DNA from: Streptomyces xanthophaeus
Lineage (GTDB): Bacteria > Actinomycetota > Actinomycetes > Streptomycetales > Streptomycetaceae
NCBI RefSeq assembly: GCF_000725805.1
Contig: NZ_JOFT01000022.1
Coordinates: 62,001 to 126,000 of the forward strand
Direction of reading: 5' to 3'
Length of the DNA stretch: 64,000 nt
Position numbers and translations under genes: made by a program. The notes beneath the pieces were generated by a model. The model was given only the letters and a program-made list of their open reading frames with translations. It did no database searches and was not told where the DNA came from. How positions within the stretch are numbered: the stretch's first letter is position 1; every line of letters begins with the position of its first letter. Below are positions 59,403 to 64,000 of the stretch, piece after piece.

Positions 59403-59438
59403 GGAGGGCCCGACCGGCACACGCCGGTCGGGCCCTCC
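59403..59438 (+). terminator. Strong hairpin terminator of the helicase operon
   Basis: GGAGGGCCCGACCGGC and GCCGGTCGGGCCCTCC form a perfect 16-bp stem with an ACAC loop between the plus-strand operon and the convergent gene ending at 59469. It probably acts in both directions. Confidence 0.92.
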
Positions 59439-59468
59439 CGCATACCCGGGGGTTACGCGAAGGTCGGG

Positions 59469-59828
59469 TCAGTGGTCGGAGTAGCTGAAGTCGCCCATGG
59501 TCCAGGCGCTGACGTCCGCGATCGAGACGCGGTACATCCCGCCCGTCTCCGGGATCCCGACCGTGCCCTGAAGGATGCGGGCCACGTGGAAGTGCAGATG
59601 GGTGGGCGGCCCTTCCTGGGGTGTCGTGGTGGTGAAGATGGCGGCGAACTCGCCCAGGCGGGCGGAGTCCGTCAGGACCTCCGACACCCGCTGCCTCCAC
59701 ACGGCTTCGGGCGCCAGCCGACCGGTGATGACAGCACCACCGGTGACAACGGTCAGGGACATCTGATTGCTCTGCCCGGACTCCACCAGGGTGGCAACGT
59801 CCACGAGCAGCTCGTCAGGCTTCGACAT
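59469..59828 (-). CDS. GvpU-type gas-vesicle accessory family protein
   Basis: A 119-aa protein with MSLTVVTGGAVITGRLAPEA, then PPTHLHFHVARILQGTVGIP and VSIADVSAWTMGDFSYSDH at the end. The HLHFHVARI segment and GxMYRVxIxDVxAWxxGxFS ending are characteristic of a family annotated as GvpU-like in actinobacteria (from memory, no search possible). No other gas-vesicle genes are in the window, so a different role is likely. It is followed on the same strand by nothing and preceded by the HATPase gene. Confidence 0.65.
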   Translation of the reverse strand: MSKPDELLVDVATLVESGQSNQMSLTVVTGGAVITGRLAPEAVWRQRVSEVLTDSARLGEFAAIFTTTTPQEGPPTHLHFHVARILQGTVGIPETGGMYRVSIADVSAWTMGDFSYSDH

Positions 59829-59876
59829 GGGAGCCGATTTTATGCACCGGTCGTCCCGCTCTCGCGACCGGGAGGG

Positions 59877-60269
59877 CTACCGGTCGAGAAGAGCGCTCAC
59901 CGTCTTCCCGCCGGAGGCCCGACGGGTGACAGCGGTCGCCCGGGCGAGGTGGTTGACCATGGGCCAGCCGAATCCACCGGTACCGCCGTACAGGTCAGGG
60001 GTGCGCATACGCGGCGCGTGCGGGCTGGAGTCGTGAACGGCCACCTCGATGCTCTCCGCGCGGGCCGTCAGTTCCAATGTGCAGGCGCCCCCGCCGTGGC
60101 GCACGGCGTTCGTGGCGAGCTCGGACACGACCAGGACCACGGTGTCTGCGGCTTCTGTGGCCATCGCCGGCTGACGAAGACGGTCGAGGAAGGCTCGCGC
60201 GGCATCGCGTGCAGCTGCAACAGCCTCCGTGGACAGCACGGTTGTGACGCTCTCGGCCATCGTGTTCAT
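59877..60269 (-). CDS. HATPase anti-sigma factor-like serine kinase
   Basis: A 130-aa GHKL ATPase. The N-box is in VVLVVSELATNAVRHGGG, the next box in VAVHDSSPHAPRM, and the G2 region in GGTGGFGWPMVNHLARATAV. It is of the RsbW/SpoIIAB type and related to 15137-15571 but lacks adjacent STAS or phosphatase genes, as for many orphan copies in Streptomyces. It is upstream of the GvpU-like gene by 48 bp. Confidence 0.87.
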   Translation of the reverse strand: MNTMAESVTTVLSTEAVAAARDAARAFLDRLRQPAMATEAADTVVLVVSELATNAVRHGGGACTLELTARAESIEVAVHDSSPHAPRMRTPDLYGGTGGFGWPMVNHLARATAVTRRASGGKTVSALLDR

Positions 60270-60582
60270 CAGGTCACCCTGGTCTCTGCATCGTCCACGT
60301 CCGGCCCTTGCCTACCTGTTCCCTGTGCCCCACCCACTGCACGCCAACCCGGCTCAGGTCTCCGAGAAGGGATCGAAGAGCAGTCGAAGCACGATGCCAG
60401 TCGACGAGACGTGGGGGACCCCGCGCCCTCGGCTGCGAACCCCCCGAGCCCCTGACCTGCTGTGCAGCCTGCTCTGCGGATCCTGGGCCGGCCACGAAGG
60501 TCTAGCTCTCTTCAGTGGGAACGAAAATCTATGACGGCTGGAGTAGACATTGGGCCTTGGCGTGGTTATGGTTTCTCTCGTA

Positions 60583-60960
60583 GCCAGAGAGACAGCAGGG
60601 CCTGGCAGAGACGAACTGCCGGGCAGCAGTACATGCAGTACCCGTAGGTGCAGTGCGCAGGACGGTGCGGTGGTGGAGTTCCGAAGCCAGAGTTTTCGCA
60701 GGACGGCGACGGGGCTGACGACCGGACCGGGTGGCCCGCAGTCATCAGGGGCCGCCGAGAGCAGTACCCGCAGTTAACGCAGTGGCAGTACCCGTAAGTG
60801 CAGTGCGCAGTACCCAGCAGTGAAGAGTGAGCAGCACCTCGGTGAAGGCGTCGGCTGCGGACGCGCGCACCGGGAAGTTCGGCAGTGGGGTTCTAAGCCA
60901 GAGCAGACGCAGGACGGGCAACGGGGCTGGCTGCCGAAGAGTGGCGCTGGGTCAGGCCAC
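60583..60960. repeat. Repeat-rich non-coding region
   Basis: The 1-kb gap 60270-61267 has no convincing gene. It contains a 25-bp direct repeat (CAGTACCCGTAGGTGCAGTG plus CGCAG) at 60636-60660 and 60786-60810 with one mismatch, exactly 150 bp apart. Several GCAGTACCC motifs occur (near 60635, 60761, 60785, 60808). A second diverged repeat pair is AGCCAGAG...GCAGGACGG...CGGGGCTG at about 60685-60716 and 60896-60929. It may be an RNA gene, a protein-binding region or a decayed repeat element. Confidence 0.6.
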
Positions 60961-61208
60961 GAGCAGTTCGCATCACCAGCAGTACCAGTAGTAGGTAGTT
61001 GATCACCGAGGGAAGAACGGAGGAGCCGAGCACCATCAGGATCGCCCGGGCGGAAAGGCTGAGCCCGGGTACCGCAGGACATCGATCGTGAGGTGGTCTC
61101 CGGTCAAGCAACCGCGATCCCCGCACCCCCGGCCGCGTATCGGTCGGGTCGGCGGAAACACAGGGTCGGCGCAGTATCAGGGCCGACAGATGGTGTAGTA
61201 GTTCCTTC

Positions 61209-61241
61209 GGGGCCCTGGTGCCGGTACGGCGCCAGGGCCCC
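61209..61241 (+). terminator. Hairpin just upstream of the MerR gene
   Basis: GGGGCCCTGGTGCC and GGCGCCAGGGCCCC pair over 14 bp with one G-T, around a GGTAC loop. It lies 26 bp before the MerR start. It could end the upstream transcript or attenuate MerR. Confidence 0.6.
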
Positions 61242-61267
61242 TCCATGCGTTCCATGAGAGAGGTTCA

Positions 61268-61606
61268 ATGACAGCAGACGACTCCTTCGGCCGTCTCGAC
61301 GACGACGATTACCCCGCCTACACCATGGGCCGGGCCGCAGAAATGCTCGGCACCACCCAGGGCTTCCTCCGCGCCATCGGCGAAGCCCGACTCATCACCC
61401 CGCTGCGCTCCGAGGGCGGCCACCGCCGCTACTCCCGCTACCAGCTGCGCATCGCCGCCCGCGCCCGCGAACTCGTCGATCAGGGCACCCCCATCGAGGC
61501 CGCCTGCCGGATCGTGATCCTGGAAGACCAGCTCGAGGAAGCCCGGCGCATCAACGCCGAGTACCGGCGCGCCGCAGAATCGGCGGACCCGACGGCCGCG
61601 GCCTGA
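61268..61606 (+). CDS. MerR-family transcriptional regulator
   Basis: A 112-aa short MerR-type protein: an acidic start (SFGRLDDDDYPAYTM), the HTH (GRAAEMLGTTQGFLRAIGEA), the wing (LRSEGGHRRYSRYQLR) and a helix (ARARELVDQGTPIEAACRIV, ILEDQLEEARRINAE) for dimerisation. There is no effector domain or Cys, so the signal is unknown. Similar short MerR regulators accompany the csp/helicase region in Streptomyces. It has no operon partner here. Confidence 0.9.
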   Translation: MTADDSFGRLDDDDYPAYTMGRAAEMLGTTQGFLRAIGEARLITPLRSEGGHRRYSRYQLRIAARARELVDQGTPIEAACRIVILEDQLEEARRINAEYRRAAESADPTAAA

Positions 61607-61760
61607 ACCGAGTGTGCCCGTCAGGGTCGGGGCCTCGGTCCCGGAAGACGGTCTCCCACACGCACGTGATGGCGGCCGCCGCGAAGACGCTGCCCTACCT
61701 GCGGTCGACGGCGCATTCGGCGGCCGATGCCCCCGGTCGGCCTCACTGCTGTTCCCCGGG

Positions 61761-62330
61761 TCAGTTGCCGCGCAGGAACTCCTCGGCCTGGGCGCGCAGG
61801 GCCGCGGGGGCGTCCGTCCAGGCCGGGGAGCGCACCAGCTCGCGCAGCTCGGCCTCCTTGACCTCGCGCGGGTCGTCCGCGCGCAGCCCGAGGTGGGGCC
61901 AGAGCTGGACCAGCTCCTCGTACGGGAGGTCCCAGTGCGCGGCGAAGGCGGATTCCAGAGCATCCGAAGGGGCGGGCGGCGCGACGAGGACCTCGGCGGT
62001 GGTGGCCGCCGGCATGATCTCCACAAGGGAGAGACCGAGCCGCTCGACCGCGTCGCGGAACAGGGCACGGTGGGCCCCCACCGTCTCGCGCGAGGGCCGC
62101 TGCCCCTCGTAGAACAGGGTGAACACCCATCCGGACTCACCGGCGCGAGCGAGGTCCAGCAGGAGGCGGGTGCCCGCGTCGTCGGTGAAGGCGCGGTGCG
62201 TAATGCTCTTCGCGGCCCCCGGCCCTTCGGTACGGGGCGCCGCCTCGAGCCGGAACTCGGTGCGCAGCCACTGCAGCTGGTCGGGTGCCAGCTCGCCGTC
62301 GGACAGAGCTCGGAGTGCGGGCCAGAGCAC
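61761..62330 (-). CDS. Conserved hypothetical protein
   Basis: A 189-aa protein from GTG 62330. It begins LWPALRALSDGELAPDQLQW, has a central beta-rich part (GWVFTLFYEGQRPS, VEIMPAATTAEVLVAPPAPS) and ends with helices (LVRSPAWTDAPAALRAQAEE). The pattern is that of a compact cytoplasmic domain found singly in Streptomyces. No name can be assigned. The PHP gene lies 56 bp upstream on the same strand, so the two may be cotranscribed. Confidence 0.6.
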   Translation of the reverse strand: MLWPALRALSDGELAPDQLQWLRTEFRLEAAPRTEGPGAAKSITHRAFTDDAGTRLLLDLARAGESGWVFTLFYEGQRPSRETVGAHRALFRDAVERLGLSLVEIMPAATTAEVLVAPPAPSDALESAFAAHWDLPYEELVQLWPHLGLRADDPREVKEAELRELVRSPAWTDAPAALRAQAEEFLRGN

Positions 62331-62386
62331 GACAGGACTTCCTCCGGACGTGGGCGGGTGGGGGCGGGGGAGTGCGACGCGGGTGG

Positions 62387-63301
62387 CTACGCCCCGGTAG
62401 CGGCGCCGAGGTGGATCGGGTTGCTCCAGGCGCGGCCCCCGGCGGCGTCCTCGACGGTGACCCGGCAGTAGCCCTGGCCGAACATCGCCACGGGCAGGAC
62501 GCCTTCGGTCAGCGCGTCGCCTTCCAGGACCTGCAAGCCCGGGGCGCCTCCAGTGAGCAGGATCTTGCGTACGGGCGAGCAGAGCACCGTGATGCGGCCG
62601 TCGTCGATGCGGATGTCGTGGAGTTCGGGGCCGGTGCTGGAGTAGTAGTGGCCGGCCTTGAGCGCCGAGAGGAGGACGTCCGGGTCGAGGGACTCGGCCC
62701 GTACCTGGACCCAGGCCACGCAGCCCGGCGGGTCCTGGGGCTGGAAGTGGGCGTCGTCGGCTGCGTAGACGTTCAGGCGGTGGCCGCGGTTGAGGAGGAC
62801 GTCCGTCAGATGCCAGCTGTCGCCCCGGTGCTCCCGGTCGGCGAGCGCGTTGTAGACCTCGACCGCGTGGGCCGCGTCCAGGCTCTCGGCGTCGTCGAGG
62901 GTGAGCAGCGAGGCCGCCGGGTGGGCCATCCCGACGAACGCACCCGCGGCGCGTGCCCGGCGGGCCAGCTCGGGCCCGGTCTCGGCGGGCTCAGGAGGCG
63001 CGAAGCCGAGCGGCAGCCCGACGGCCACGATGTGCCACTTCGGCCCGGCCTCGGTGCGCGGGGCGTGCAGCTCGGCCCCGAGGAGCGTGGTGAAGTCTGG
63101 GCTGCGCAGGGGCCGGGTGTCCGTCAGGGGAAAGCCGTACTCGGCCCGGAAGTGGTCGGTGACGGCCAGGAAGTCGTAACCGGCCTCCCGGTAGCGACGC
63201 ACCACGTCCGCCGGGGACAGCGCACCGTCGGACTCGTCCGAGTGGGTGTGCAGATTGCCGCGCCAGAACCGGCCGGGCTGATCGAACGGCAGATCCAGCA
63301 C
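62387..63301 (-). CDS. PHP-domain phosphoesterase (CehA/McbA-like)
   Basis: A 304-aa protein; GTG 63301 was preferred because GGAGG lies 6 nt before it. PHP metal-binding motifs are in order: GNLHTHSDESDG near 16-27, YDFLAVTDHFRAEYG near 45-60, LGAELHAP near 80, GMAHPAAS near 130, and YAADDAHFQ near 190. A C-terminal beta domain follows (HDIRIDDGRITVLCSPVRKI). The CehA/McbA-like group contains metal-dependent esterases and phosphoesterases. The substrate is unknown. Confidence 0.9.
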   Translation of the reverse strand: MLDLPFDQPGRFWRGNLHTHSDESDGALSPADVVRRYREAGYDFLAVTDHFRAEYGFPLTDTRPLRSPDFTTLLGAELHAPRTEAGPKWHIVAVGLPLGFAPPEPAETGPELARRARAAGAFVGMAHPAASLLTLDDAESLDAAHAVEVYNALADREHRGDSWHLTDVLLNRGHRLNVYAADDAHFQPQDPPGCVAWVQVRAESLDPDVLLSALKAGHYYSSTGPELHDIRIDDGRITVLCSPVRKILLTGGAPGLQVLEGDALTEGVLPVAMFGQGYCRVTVEDAAGGRAWSNPIHLGAATGA

Positions 63302-63502
63302 AAACAACCTCCGTGCGCGACGACGTCACCAAGTCCCATTCACTGTAGGAGGTTTCGACAATAAGTATGCCAAATATTGCCTGGTGGGACGGTGCGCCGG
63401 ACTCCCGGCGGGTGGTTCGGGGCTGATCAATTCCGCCGTGGGCCGCCTCGAACACGGTTCCCCGCCGCGGCACGAGGCAGCAGCCTGACCAACCGACACG
63501 GT

Positions 63503-64000
63503 CAGCGCATCCCCGCATGCGCGGGGAGCAGACGGCGAAGATCCGGCCGTCACCAGTCTCCTCAGGTTCATCCCCGCGTACGCGGGGAGCAGAGGGCCCG
63601 AATAACTGCCTGGGCGGTCGGCTCGGGGTCATCCCCGCGTGCGCGGGGAGCAGTGCGGTCGGTCGGGTCACGCTGCCACCTCCAGGGGGTCATCCCCGCG
63701 TGCGCGGGGAGCAGCTCAGCGCACCCTTCGACCCCGACGCCAAGTTGGGGTCATCCCCGCGTGCGCGGGGAGCAGAGAGGGCGACAGCAGCGGGGCCGGT
63801 CGGACGCGGGGTCATCCCCGCGTGCGCGGGGAGCAGGCCACGCGGGCCCGGACGTCGGACATGGTCACGGGGTCATCCCCGCGTGCGCGGGGAGCAGGAC
63901 GCCGCCCTCGAACCCTTCGCCTCCCAGATGGGGTCATCCCCGCGTGCGCGGGGAGCAGTCGATGTCCTTCGTTTCCTCTTCGAGCTTGAAGGGGTCATCC
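63503..64000 (-). CRISPR. CRISPR array 4, type I-E, at least 9 repeats, continues past the window
   Basis: Repeats at 63503, 63564, 63625, 63686, 63747, 63808, 63869 and 63930, with a ninth cut by the window end at 63991; period 61 bp with 32-nt spacers. The two leftmost are degenerate (CAGCGCATCCCC, AGGTTCATCCCC), so by analogy with arrays 1-3 the leader should lie to the right, outside the window. The gap 63302-63502 before it is slightly AT-rich and empty. Confidence 0.96.

Overview
The window is high-GC actinobacterial DNA and almost certainly Streptomyces. The evidence is strong third-position GC bias, GTG/TTG starts behind AGGAG-type ribosome binding sites, rare TTA codons, the csp/DEAD-helicase/SCO5918-type cold-shock neighbourhood, and actinobacterial type I-E CRISPR repeats. 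No rRNA or tRNA gene and no cas gene was seen.

Layout. 0-7 kb: an accessory edge with a decayed serine-recombinase gene, a fused SecD-SecF translocase subunit, small orphans, and a HEPN-motif protein carrying a perfect 81-bp internal duplication. 7.4-12.7 kb: cassette A (kinase-like phosphotransferase, aldo/keto reductase, JmjC/cupin-4 oxygenase, a 45-aa Ser/Asp/Gly-rich peptide, a tiny membrane protein, a CxCxxC small protein, a divergent XRE-TPR regulator). 12.8-13.8 kb: CRISPR array 1 with leader, then a frameshifted Tn3-type transposase relic. 14.2-19.9 kb: a partner-switching signalling cluster (STAS, HATPase anti-sigma, SpoIIE-type PP2C phosphatase, B12-binding sensor, MarR). 20-25.9 kb: a dienelactone-hydrolase-like protein, a small membrane protein, and a two-component system divergent from an MMPL transporter. 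26-29.4 kb: quinone oxidoreductase, IS110 relic, small orphans, CRISPR array 2. 29.7-36.5 kb: Bcr/CflA MFS pump, NmrA-like reductase and MBL hydrolase divergent from an HxlR regulator; alkyl sulfatase; DUF6328 membrane protein. 36.9-38.5 kb: orphan CRISPR repeat, a TPR regulator lacking its HTH, CRISPR array 3. 38.6-47.6 kb: an integrase-led island with a HEPN/zinc-ribbon protein, a TPR protein and two large unknowns. 48-53.7 kb: Nudix hydrolase and cassette B, a second rearranged copy of cassette A. 54-56 kb: plasmid-like unknown genes. 56.5-61.6 kb: cold-shock operon region and a MerR regulator. 61.7-63.3 kb: an unknown and a PHP phosphoesterase. 63.5-64 kb: CRISPR array 4, running off the end.

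Main result. Cassettes A and B share seven gene types: regulator, CxCxxC protein, tiny membrane protein, Ser/Asp/Gly-rich peptide, cupin-4 oxygenase, aldo/keto reductase and APH-fold kinase. The peptides are clearly related (a shared ESD...SG...DG C-terminus) and lie immediately before the oxygenase. I infer a ribosomally synthesised, post-translationally modified peptide (RiPP-like) system that I do not recognise as described. Early TTA codons in the membrane-protein genes suggest bldA-dependent, developmentally timed expression.

CRISPR. Arrays 1-3 are transcribed leftward: they share a conserved leader of about 105 bp at their right ends, and their degenerate repeats are at the left (oldest) ends. 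All arrays lie at accessory junctions beside relics or integrases.
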